A stretch of DNA of 64,000 nucleotides, taken from NCBI GenBank assembly GCA_026005035.1, contig BPKH01000003.1, positions 186,001 to 250,000 of the forward strand. Direction: 5' to 3'. This document shows positions 56,419 to 64,000 of the stretch, piece after piece. The translations under genes and the position numbers were made by a program. Below the pieces are notes generated by a model. The model made no database searches, was not told the origin of the DNA, and was given only the letters and a program-made list of their open reading frames with translations. Source of the stretch: Porticoccaceae bacterium. Lineage in GTDB: Bacteria; Pseudomonadota; Gammaproteobacteria; Pseudomonadales; Porticoccaceae. How positions within the stretch are numbered: the stretch's first letter is position 1; each line of letters opens with the position of its first letter.

Positions 56419-58269
56419 ATGACCGCTGCCGTCGCTTCCGAGCGCTTCGAATTCCAAACCGACGCTCGCCAGATCCTCCATCTGGTGATCCACTCCCTCT
56501 ACAGCGACCGCGCCGTCTTCCTGCGCGAGCTCGTGGCCAACGCCGCCGACGCCTGGGATCGCCTGCGCTTTGCGGCCCTGGATCGACCGGAGCTTCTCGC
56601 CGCCGACGCCGAGCCCGCCATCCGCATCTCCTACGACCGCGCGGCGCGCACGCTCACGGTGAGCGACAACGGTATCGGCATGAGCCGCCAGGAGGCGATC
56701 GACAACCTGGGCACCATCGCCCGCTCGGGCACCGGCCGCTTTCTCCGCTCCCTCACCGGCGACCGGCGTCGCGACGCCCAGCTGATCGGCCAGTTCGGCG
56801 TCGGGTTCTATTCCGCCTTCATGGTCGCCGACCGGGTGGTGGTGGAGTCGCGCCGCGCCGACGCTCCTCCCGAAGAGGGGGTCCGCTGGGCCAGCGAGGG
56901 GCGCGACGCCTTCACCGTGGAGACCATCGCCCGCGACGAGCGCGGCACCCGCGTGACCCTACACCTGCGCGACGATGCCCTGGAGTTCCTCGACCGCGAA
57001 CGCCTGGTGGCCATCGTCCGCCGCTACGCCGACCACCTGGGCGTTCCCATCTATCTGCCGGGGCGCGAGGCGGGCAGTTGGGAGCAGGTCAACGACGCCA
57101 CCGCCCTGTGGCTCAAACCCAAGGGAACCCTTGCGGACGAAGACTACAAGCGCTTCTACCGCCATCTGACCCGCGATCCGGTGGACCCCCTCGCCTGGGC
57201 GCACCACCGGGTGGAGGGTAAGGTGGAGTACACCAGCCTGCTCTACTTGCCCGCCTCGCCGCGCTTCGACCTCTACCTGCGGGACCGGGTGCCGGGGCTT
57301 CGCCTGTACGTCCAGCGGACCCTGGTAATGGAGCGCGCCGAGCAGTTCCTGCCCCTCTATCTGCGCTTCGTGGAGGGGCTCGTGGACACGCCCGATCTGC
57401 CCCTGAACGTCTCCCGGGAGCTGCTCCAGGACGCCCAGGCGGTGGCGGCGATCCGCGCCGCCCTGACTCGGCGGGTGCTCGATCTCCTGGAAGGGCTGGC
57501 GAGCGATCGGCCCGACGACTACGCCGTGTTCTGGCGGCACTTCGGCTCAGTGCTCAAGGAGGGCATCGCCGAAGACCCCGCCAATCGCGAGCGGATCGCC
57601 CGCCTGCTCCGCTTCCACAGCACCCGCGACGCCGCCGATGCGCCGCGGGTCTCGCTGGACGACTACCTCGCCCGCGCCCCGGCCGACGCTCCCATCTACT
57701 ACCTGCTCGCCGACAACCTGGCGGCGGCCAGGCGCAGCCCCTACCTGGAAGCGTTCCGCAGCCGCGACCAGGAGGTGCTGCTGCTCACCGATCGCATCGA
57801 CGAGTGGCTCATGGCCCATTTGACCGAGTACCGGGGCCGGCGCCTGCGCAACGTCGCGCGGGGCGAACTCGAGCTCGGCGAAGGGGTGGGGGAGGGTGCG
57901 CGCGCCGACGTGGAGCCGCTCCTCGCAACCCTGCGCCAACTCCTCGCCGGGCGGGTGGCCGACGTGCGGGCGAGCTCGCGCCTGGTGGACTCGCCGGCCT
58001 GCCTGGTGCTCGAGGAAGGGGCGCTGGGCGCCCAGCTGCGCCGCCTCGTCGAGGCGGCGGGGCACACCCCGCCCCCCTCGCGGCCGGTGTTGGAAGTGAA
58101 CCCCGGCCATCCCCTGGTGGCAGCGGTGAACCGGGCCGCCGGTGCAGAGCGGGAGGACTTGGCGGCGGTCATTCTGGGACAGGCGCAGATCGCCGCCGGC
58201 GAACCCCTGGAAGATCCGGCCGAGTTCGTCGAGCGACTCAATAGACTTTTGCTCAAGGTCGCGTTCTAA
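56419..58269 (+). CDS. htpG: Chaperone HtpG (bacterial Hsp90)
   Basis: The 616-residue chaperone has the GHKL ATPase N-domain: RELVANAADAWDRLR with the catalytic Glu, DNGIGMSRQEAIDNLGTIARSGT and GQFGVGFYSAF. The middle domain includes the LPLNVSRELLQ segment, and a C-terminal dimerisation domain follows. AAGGAGGAGG (56404-56413) is a very strong ribosome-binding site. With the sigma-32 promoter this looks like a separate heat-shock unit after the TCA operon. Confidence 0.96.
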   Translation: MTAAVASERFEFQTDARQILHLVIHSLYSDRAVFLRELVANAADAWDRLRFAALDRPELLAADAEPAIRISYDRAARTLTVSDNGIGMSRQEAIDNLGTIARSGTGRFLRSLTGDRRRDAQLIGQFGVGFYSAFMVADRVVVESRRADAPPEEGVRWASEGRDAFTVETIARDERGTRVTLHLRDDALEFLDRERLVAIVRRYADHLGVPIYLPGREAGSWEQVNDATALWLKPKGTLADEDYKRFYRHLTRDPVDPLAWAHHRVEGKVEYTSLLYLPASPRFDLYLRDRVPGLRLYVQRTLVMERAEQFLPLYLRFVEGLVDTPDLPLNVSRELLQDAQAVAAIRAALTRRVLDLLEGLASDRPDDYAVFWRHFGSVLKEGIAEDPANRERIARLLRFHSTRDAADAPRVSLDDYLARAPADAPIYYLLADNLAAARRSPYLEAFRSRDQEVLLLTDRIDEWLMAHLTEYRGRRLRNVARGELELGEGVGEGARADVEPLLATLRQLLAGRVADVRASSRLVDSPACLVLEEGALGAQLRRLVEAAGHTPPPSRPVLEVNPGHPLVAAVNRAAGAEREDLAAVILGQAQIAAGEPLEDPAEFVERLNRLLLKVAF

Positions 58270-58314
58270 TTGCCGCCGTCGCCGGCCGCCGCCGGTCTCA
58301 CCCGGGCAGAGAGG

Positions 58315-59346
58315 ATGAGTTCGAGCGACAAGGTGGCCGTCCTCGGCGGCGGCAGTTTCGGCACCGTGCTGGCCAACCTGGCGGCCCGCAACGGCGTGCC
58401 GGCGACCCTCTGGATGCGGGACAGGGAAAGCGCCCGCCGCTGTCTCGAGACCCGGGAAAACGCCGCCTATCTGCCCGGCTACCGGCTCGCCGACGCGCTG
58501 GCCATTACCGCCGACTTGGAACAGGCCCTGGGCGAGGCCTCCCTCGTCTTTTTTTCCGTGCCGAGCAAGGCCTTCCGCCGCCTGGTGGAGCAGGCGGCAC
58601 CCCGCCTGCGGGAAGGAGCCTTCGCGGTCAGCACCGCCAAGGGGATCGAAGAGGGCACCTTCAAGCGCACCTCCCAGATCCTCGAGGAGTACCTACCCGA
58701 GGAGCGGATCGGCGCCCTGAGTGGCCCCAACCTGGCCCGGGAAATCGCCGCCGGCGAGATCACCGCCACCGTGATCGCGAGCAGCAACCCGGCCCTGTGC
58801 GCCGCCGTGCAGCGGGCGCTGGCGAGCCCTCGCTTTCGCGTCTACGCCAATCCCGATCGCTTCGGCGTGGAACTCGCCGGTGCGCTCAAGAACATCTTCG
58901 CCATCGTCGCCGGCATCGCCGCCGCCCTCGGCGTCGGCCAGAACACCTTAAGCGTGCTCATCACCCGCAGTCTCGCGGAAATGACCCGCTTCGCGGCGCG
59001 GCTCGGCGCCGATCCCATGACCTTTCTCGGCCTCGCCGGGGTGGGAGACTTGATCGCCACCTGCACCTCGCCCCTGTCGCGCAACTTTCGCGTCGGCCTC
59101 GCCCTCGGGCAGGGCCTTTCCCTGGAGGAGGCCACGGCGCGGGTGGGGCAGGTGGCGGAAGGGGTCAACACCACCCGGCTGGTCAAGCAGAAAGCGGACG
59201 AGCTCGGCGTCTACATGCCGCTCACCAGTGCCCTCTATGGTACGCTGTTCGAACGGCGCGCGGTGATGGACGTCCTGCGCGATGTGCTGTCGTCGAGCAA
59301 GGGTGACGACGTGGACTTCAGCGTGAGGTACAACCATGAACTCTGA
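58315..59346 (+). CDS. gpsA: Glycerol-3-phosphate dehydrogenase [NAD(P)+]
   Basis: The 343-residue enzyme reduces dihydroxyacetone phosphate to glycerol-3-phosphate for phospholipid synthesis. NAD(P) binding is GGGSFGTVLANLAARNG. The catalytic lysine lies in GALKNIFAIVAG, with the substrate loop LSGPNLAREIA and GLAGVGDLIATCTSPLSRN. ATG 58315 has AGAGAGG just upstream and gives the family N-terminus; a longer frame adds 15 residues. Its end overlaps the next gene by 11 bases. Confidence 0.96.
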   Translation: MSSSDKVAVLGGGSFGTVLANLAARNGVPATLWMRDRESARRCLETRENAAYLPGYRLADALAITADLEQALGEASLVFFSVPSKAFRRLVEQAAPRLREGAFAVSTAKGIEEGTFKRTSQILEEYLPEERIGALSGPNLAREIAAGEITATVIASSNPALCAAVQRALASPRFRVYANPDRFGVELAGALKNIFAIVAGIAAALGVGQNTLSVLITRSLAEMTRFAARLGADPMTFLGLAGVGDLIATCTSPLSRNFRVGLALGQGLSLEEATARVGQVAEGVNTTRLVKQKADELGVYMPLTSALYGTLFERRAVMDVLRDVLSSSKGDDVDFSVRYNHEL

Positions 59347-59689
59347 TCGCCCCCGTTTCGCCGATCCGGACCTGTGGCTGCGCTTCGCCTACATGGTGCT
59401 CTTTGCGGCGCTCACCTGGCTCGCCCGCTGGGTGGCGCTGGCCATCGCCTTCCTCCAGTTCCTGCTGGCGCTGTTCACCGGGCGGGAAAACGAAAACCTC
59501 CGCCGCCTCGGCGACGGACTCGCCCAATGGCTCGCCCAGGCCTGGCGCTTCCTGACCTTTGCCAGCGAGCGCAAGCCCTATCCCTTCGACGACTGGCCCG
59601 AGCCCGCCCCCGATCCCCGGGAGGTGGCACCGGCTGCGCCAACACCCCCGCCGGCGGGCGGCGAAGATCCCGAACGGCGCGACGACTGA
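59336..59689 (+). CDS. DUF4389 membrane protein
   Basis: This 117-residue protein has one or two hydrophobic helices (about residues 14-48: LRFAYMVLFAALTWLARW and IAFLQFLLALF). The conserved NENLRRLGDGLAQWLAQAWRFLTFASERKPYPF follows, cited here only by its extent (about 52-83). The tail is proline-rich. The pattern fits DUF4389, small inner-membrane proteins of unknown function often next to gpsA. The start lies inside the gpsA end, so translation is coupled. No function is assigned. Confidence 0.8.
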   Translation: MNSDRPRFADPDLWLRFAYMVLFAALTWLARWVALAIAFLQFLLALFTGRENENLRRLGDGLAQWLAQAWRFLTFASERKPYPFDDWPEPAPDPREVAPAAPTPPPAGGEDPERRDD

Positions 59690-59698
59690 GCCCCATCC

Positions 59699-60556
59699 GT
59701 GGTTCCATGCCGGGAAGGGCGCATCCGCGCCCGGGGTGTTGCCTTTGCGTATCAGCGGTGGGGCGAGGCCAACCGCCCGCCGGTGATCGCCCTGCACGGC
59801 TGGCTCGACAACGCCGCGAGCTTCGCCCGGCTCGCGCCCTTGCTGGCTCAGCGTTGGCAGGTGGTCGCCCTCGACCTCGCCGGCCACGGCAGATCGGGCT
59901 GGCGATCGGCGGATGCGGCCTACAACATCTGGCAAGACGCCGGGGACGTGGCCGCCGTCGCCCGCGCCCTCGGCTGCGAGCGCTTCGCCCTGGTGGGGCA
60001 CTCCCGGGGCGCCACCGTGGCCGTCCTCACCGCCGCCACCTTCCCGGAACGGGTCTGGGCCCTGGTACTCATCGACGCCCTGATGCCCGACCCGGTGGAG
60101 GCGCCGGAGGCCCCCCTACAGCTGCGCCGCGCCTTCGACGACCACCACCGCCTGCTCGGCGCCGCGCCCCAGCTCTACCCAGATCGCGACGCCGCGGTGG
60201 CGGCGCGCCGTCGCGGGCGCCTGGGACTTTCGCTCGAAGCGGCGGAACTGCTCGCCGAGCGGGGTCTCGCCCACAGCGCCCGCGGATTCTGGTGGCGCGC
60301 CGACCCTCGCCTCAAGGGGGCTTCGGAGGTCAAACTCGCCGAGGCGCAGGCGCGTGCCTTTCTCGCCGGCGTCCGCTGTCCCGCCCTGGCGCTTCTCGCC
60401 GCGGACCACTTGGAGCACCACCGCCGCTGGTTCGATGCCAATTCCGCTTTGCGAGTGGAGGCAGTGACCGGCCCCCACCACCTGCACCTGGAGGAACCCA
60501 GTTGGCGGCAGGTGGGGGAGCGCATCGCGCAGTTCCTCGCCGCCGCGCTGCCTTGA
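59699..60556 (+). CDS. Alpha/beta hydrolase
   Basis: A 285-residue alpha/beta-fold hydrolase. HGWLDNAASF forms the oxyanion region, GHSRG is the nucleophile elbow with the catalytic Ser (about residue 101), and DALMPDPVE starts the cap. A late histidine in TGPHHLHLEEP completes the triad. The LDLAGHGRSG segment is typical of the family. The start is GTG 59699, ten bases after the DUF4389 gene. It resembles serine-hydrolase-like esterases, but the substrate is unknown. A hairpin follows, shared with the convergent folE. Confidence 0.85.
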   Translation: MVPCREGRIRARGVAFAYQRWGEANRPPVIALHGWLDNAASFARLAPLLAQRWQVVALDLAGHGRSGWRSADAAYNIWQDAGDVAAVARALGCERFALVGHSRGATVAVLTAATFPERVWALVLIDALMPDPVEAPEAPLQLRRAFDDHHRLLGAAPQLYPDRDAAVAARRRGRLGLSLEAAELLAERGLAHSARGFWWRADPRLKGASEVKLAEAQARAFLAGVRCPALALLAADHLEHHRRWFDANSALRVEAVTGPHHLHLEEPSWRQVGERIAQFLAAALP

Positions 60557-60557
60557 A

Positions 60558-60581
60558 GACGCCACCCCCTTGCGGATGGCG

Positions 60582-60583
<2 letters not shown>
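60558..60583. terminator. Hairpin between convergent hydrolase and folE genes
   Basis: GACGCCA (60558-60564) and TGGCGTC (60577-60583) form a perfect seven-pair stem with a 12-base loop just after the hydrolase stop and touching the folE stop. There is no U-tract, so bidirectional termination is inferred from position. Confidence 0.4.
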
Positions 60584-61172
<589 letters not shown>

Positions 61173-61218
61173 TCTACCAAAGCGGCTACACTAATCCGCC
61201 CACACGCGGATCAGCGCC

Positions 61219-62109
61219 GTGCACCCCGTCGACGAACTGCTCACCCCGCGCCACTGGCTGCGCTACGCGCTCGCGGCCTTCCGCCGGGCCGGCATCCACT
61301 GCGGCCAGGGGACCGATAACCCCTGGGACGAGGCGGTGTGGCTCGTCCACCACGCCCTCGGCCTGCCCCCCGAGGGGGACGTCCGCCTTCTGGACGCGCC
61401 CCTGAGCCGCGACGAGCGCCTGCGCATCTGGGCGCTGATCGACCGGCGGGTGCGCGAACGGGTGCCAGCCGCCTATCTGACCGGAGAAGCGTGGTTCGCC
61501 GGCCTGCCCTTCACCGTCGATCCCCGGGTGATCATCCCCCGCTCGCCCATCGCCGAGCTGGTGGAGCGGCGCTTCGCGCCCTGGTTGAAGCGCGAACCGC
61601 GCGCCATTCTGGACCTCTGCACGGGCAGCGGCTGCATCGGCATCGCCTGCGCCCACGCCTTCCCGGAAGCCCGCGTCGATCTGGTGGACCTCTGCCCGGA
61701 CGCCCTGGCGGTGGCCGCACTCAACGTCGAGCGCCACGCCCTCGGCGATCGAGTGCGCCTCGTTCGCTCCGATCTCTTCGCCGCCTTGGAAGGTGCGCGC
61801 TACGACCTGATCGTCAGCAATCCCCCCTACGTGGGCGAGGGGGAGCTCGCCGACCTGCCCCCGGAATTCCGCCACGAGCCCCGCCTGGCCCTGGCCGGAG
61901 GCGAAGACGGCCTCGCCCTGGTGCGCCGCATCCTCGCCGAAGCGCCCGCCCACCTGGAGGAGGGGGGGCTTTTGGTGGTGGAGGTCGGCGGGTCGCGGCC
62001 GGCCCTCGAGGCGGCCTTTCCCCAGTTGCCCTTCGTGTGGGTCGAGTTCGAGCGCGGCGGCGAGGGGGTCTTCGCCCTCCAGCGGGAGGACCTGGACGCT
62101 TTGCAGTAA
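61219..62109 (+). CDS. prmB: Ribosomal protein uL3 N5-glutamine methyltransferase PrmB
   Basis: This 296-residue SAM-dependent methyltransferase modifies a glutamine of ribosomal protein L3. The catalytic NPPY motif is in [12 protein letters not shown] motif I is [16 protein letters not shown], and the PrmB-type [14 protein letters not shown] and [11 protein letters not shown] segments distinguish it from PrmC. The start is GTG 61219. The prmB-aroC order is the same as in E. coli. A possible TACACT -10 lies in the short gap after folE. Confidence 0.95.
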   Translation: MHPVDELLTPRHWLRYALAAFRRAGIHCGQGTDNPWDEAVWLVHHALGLPPEGDVRLLDAPLSRDERLRIWALIDRRVRERVPAAYLTGEAWFAGLPFTVDPRVIIPRSPIAELVERRFAPWLKREPRAILDLCTGSGCIGIACAHAFPEARVDLVDLCPDALAVAALNVERHALGDRVRLVRSDLFAALEGARYDLIVSNPPYVGEGELADLPPEFRHEPRLALAGGEDGLALVRRILAEAPAHLEEGGLLVVEVGGSRPALEAAFPQLPFVWVEFERGGEGVFALQREDLDALQ

Positions 62110-62139
62110 AATGCCGCCCCCCGCACAGAGGAAACCGAG

Positions 62140-63243
62140 GTGTCGGGCAATTCCATCGGCAAGCTGTTCGTGGTCACCACCTGCGGCGAGAGCCACGGGC
62201 CGGCGCTCGCGGCCATCGTCGACGGCTGCCCGCCGGGCCTCGCCCTGTCGGAGGCCGACATCCAGGTGCAGCTGGACCGCCGGCGGCCCGGCCAGTCGCG
62301 CTACACCACCCAGCGGCGGGAGGCCGACCAGGTGCGCATCCTGTCGGGGGTCTTCGAGGGGCGCACCACCGGCACACCCATCGGCCTGCTGATCGAAAAC
62401 ACCGACCAGCGCTCCCGCGACTACGAAAAGATCAAGGATTTGTTCCGCCCGGCCCACGCCGATTTCACCTACGAGCGCAAATACGGCATCCGCGATTGGC
62501 GCGGCGGCGGGCGCGCCTCCGCCCGGGAGACGGCCATGCGGGTGGCGGCCGGCGCCATCGCCCGCAAGTACTTGAAGGAACACGCAGACATCGAGATCTA
62601 CGGGTACCTGAGCCAGCTCGGGCCCATCGAGCTCGACTGCGTGGACCTGGATGCCGTCGACCGCAATCCCTTCTTCTGCGCCGACCCGGAGCGCGTCCCG
62701 GAGCTCGAGGCGTTCATGCAGGCGCTCATCAAGGAGGGCGACTCGGTGGGCGCCCGGGTGACGGTGTGCGCTCGGGGGGTGCCGCCGGGGCTCGGCGAGC
62801 CGGTGTTCGACAAGCTGGACGCCGACCTGGCCCACGCCTTCATGGGCATCAACGCCGTCAAGGGCGTGGAGATCGGCGCCGGCTTCGCCAGCATCCGCCA
62901 GCGCGGCAGCAAACACCGCGACGAGATCACGCCGGAGGGGTTCCTCTCCAACAACGCAGGCGGCATCCTGGGCGGGATCTCCACCGGCCAGGAGATCGTC
63001 GCCCACCTCGCCCTCAAGCCCACCTCCAGCATCCGCGTTCCCGGCCGCTCCATCGACCGCCAGGGCAACCCGGTGGAGGTGGTCACCACCGGTCGCCACG
63101 ACCCCTGCGTGGGGATCCGCGCGGTGCCCATCGCCGAGGCGATGCTGGCCATCGTGCTCATGGACCACCTGTTGCGCTACCGCGGCCAGTGCGGGGAGCG
63201 CGGGGGAGGCGGGCCATGTGGTGGCAGCGGCGCATCACCCTGA
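62140..63243 (+). CDS. aroC: Chorismate synthase
   Basis: The 367-residue FMN-dependent enzyme makes chorismate from EPSP, the last common step to aromatic amino acids. The N-terminus [20 protein letters not shown], the FMN region [32 protein letters not shown] and the C-terminal histidine signature [13 protein letters not shown] are complete. The start is GTG 62140, 30 bases after prmB. Its last 28 bases overlap the yjbQ-type gene. Confidence 0.97.
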   Translation: MSGNSIGKLFVVTTCGESHGPALAAIVDGCPPGLALSEADIQVQLDRRRPGQSRYTTQRREADQVRILSGVFEGRTTGTPIGLLIENTDQRSRDYEKIKDLFRPAHADFTYERKYGIRDWRGGGRASARETAMRVAAGAIARKYLKEHADIEIYGYLSQLGPIELDCVDLDAVDRNPFFCADPERVPELEAFMQALIKEGDSVGARVTVCARGVPPGLGEPVFDKLDADLAHAFMGINAVKGVEIGAGFASIRQRGSKHRDEITPEGFLSNNAGGILGGISTGQEIVAHLALKPTSSIRVPGRSIDRQGNPVEVVTTGRHDPCVGIRAVPIAEAMLAIVLMDHLLRYRGQCGERGGGGPCGGSGASP

Positions 63244-63635
63244 AACCGAGACCCCGGGGCTGCCACCTGATCACTCGCGAGGTGGTGGAGGCGCTCCCGG
63301 AGCTCGCCCAGGTGCGGGTGGGGTTGCTCCACCTCCTGCTCCTGCACACCTCCGCCTCCCTCAGCGTCAACGAAAACGCCTCGCCGGACGTGCGGGCCGA
63401 CCTGGAGCGGGGATTGGCGCGCCTCGCACCCGATGGCGCTCCCTGGTTTGCCCACCGGGAGGAGGGGCCGGACGACATGCCGGCCCACTTCAAAGCGAGC
63501 CTGCTCGGCGTGTCGCTCACCCTGCCAGTGGCGCAGGGACGGTTGGTGCTCGGCACCTGGCAGGGCATCTATCTGTGTGAACACCGCAACCGCGGGGGCG
63601 AGCGCGCCCTGGTGGCGACCCTCCATGGGGAGTGA
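63216..63635 (+). CDS. YjbQ/UPF0047 family protein (secondary thiamine-phosphate synthase type)
   Basis: The 139-residue protein has the YjbQ pattern: [34 protein letters not shown] and [14 protein letters not shown], with conserved histidines and Glu likely forming the active site. Some members show weak thiamine-phosphate synthase activity; the physiological role is unclear. It starts inside aroC (ATG 63216) and so is translationally coupled to it. It converges on phhB with an eight-base gap and no terminator. Confidence 0.86.
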   Translation: MWWQRRITLKPRPRGCHLITREVVEALPELAQVRVGLLHLLLLHTSASLSVNENASPDVRADLERGLARLAPDGAPWFAHREEGPDDMPAHFKASLLGVSLTLPVAQGRLVLGTWQGIYLCEHRNRGGERALVATLHGE

Positions 63636-63643
63636 ATCACCTC

Positions 63644-63985
63644 CTAGGCGGTGCCCGCCAGCCGATCGCAGCGGGCGGCGAGGACGAAGTCGTTGCGGTG
63701 CAAACCCTTGACCGCGTGGGTCCACCAGGAGACCTCCACCTCGCCCCAGCGGATGGCGATTTCGGGGTGGTGGTCCTCGACTTCCGCCAATTCGCCCACC
63801 GCCTGGGCGAACCGGAGGCAGGCGCGCCAATTGGGAAAGGAAAAGGTTCGCACCAGGCGGGGAATCCCCTCGCGCCGCTCGATGCGCCAACCCGCCAGTT
63901 CGGCGAGGAGTGCCGGCCACTCGCTTTCCGCAAGCGGCGGCTCTCCGCCGCGACAGGGGGTGCAGGACTCGTCGGCCAGGGTCAT
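63644..63985 (-). CDS. phhB: Pterin-4a-carbinolamine dehydratase
   Basis: The 113-residue enzyme recycles tetrahydrobiopterin- or tetrahydromonapterin-type cofactor for aromatic amino-acid hydroxylases. The active-site histidines are in EVEDHHPEI and WWTHAVKGLHRNDF. ATG 63985 has GAGGAGG upstream at good spacing; the in-frame GTG at 63991 lies inside that Shine-Dalgarno. Any phenylalanine-hydroxylase partner would be beyond the window end. Confidence 0.92.
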   Translation of the reverse strand: MTLADESCTPCRGGEPPLAESEWPALLAELAGWRIERREGIPRLVRTFSFPNWRACLRFAQAVGELAEVEDHHPEIAIRWGEVEVSWWTHAVKGLHRNDFVLAARCDRLAGTA

Positions 63986-64000
63986 GGGCACCTCCTCACA

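Overview
The window is a 64-kb stretch of a GC-rich gammaproteobacterial chromosome. It is dense with housekeeping genes, and no insertion sequence, phage gene, CRISPR array or rRNA was seen. The assignment rests on gene order: nudJ-mnmA-hflD-purB, csp-clpS-clpA-infA-bpt-aat-trxB-ftsK-lolA-rarA-crcB-serS-cysG, gltX next to tRNA-Ala(GGC), gltA facing sdhCDAB-sucAB-lpd-sucCD, and prmB-aroC. These blocks match enterobacterial and pseudomonad order in part. Monomeric isocitrate dehydrogenase, the giant NAD-glutamate dehydrogenase and lpdA inside the suc operon place it outside the Enterobacterales. I cannot name the genus. Strong GC bias, many GTG starts and frequent 4-base start/stop overlaps are typical throughout.

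Layout. 1-2.7 kb: fatty-acid/acyl-CoA genes, the first cut by the window edge. 2.7-8.5 kb (minus strand): translation, tRNA and rRNA modification and DNA repair (roxA, purB, hflD, mnmA, nudJ, a SMUG1-type uracil-DNA glycosylase, rluE). 8.7-11.2 kb: isocitrate dehydrogenase and a cold-shock protein. 11.5-17 kb: a compact N-degron proteolysis locus (clpS, clpA, bpt, aat) with infA and trxB. 17-26.6 kb: ftsK, lolA, rarA, crcB, serS, cysG and a MoxR ATPase/VWA pair. 26.6-32.4 kb: hrpA, then a three-gene RiPP operon (hvfABC-like). 32.5-37.6 kb: mlaA, a phosphatase/STAS partner-switching pair, dusA, gltX, tRNA-Ala. 37.6-43.6 kb: NAD-glutamate dehydrogenase and a sulfotransferase. 43.6-56.3 kb: gltA and the TCA operon. 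56.4-64 kb: htpG, gpsA, small genes, folE, prmB, aroC, yjbQ, phhB.

The most interesting item is the hvfABC-like operon at 30.5-32.4 kb. It encodes a secreted 92-residue precursor with four E-G-x-C-G-G repeats, followed by an MNIO (DUF692) maturase and a DUF2063 partner. By family knowledge this predicts a cysteine-modified, metal-binding peptide.

A second general feature is six single-base frameshifts in otherwise well-conserved genes (clpA, trxB, ftsK, the VWA gene, the sulfotransferase, sucB). Each is restored to a normal full-length reading frame by changing one base, and several lie in essential or core genes, so I read them as probable sequence errors rather than gene decay. Two of them create false in-frame fusions (TrxB-Aat and VWA-HrpA).

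Clear promoter signals were found for gltA, sdh, tRNA-Ala, the cold-shock gene and, with a heat-shock sigma-32 pattern, htpG.
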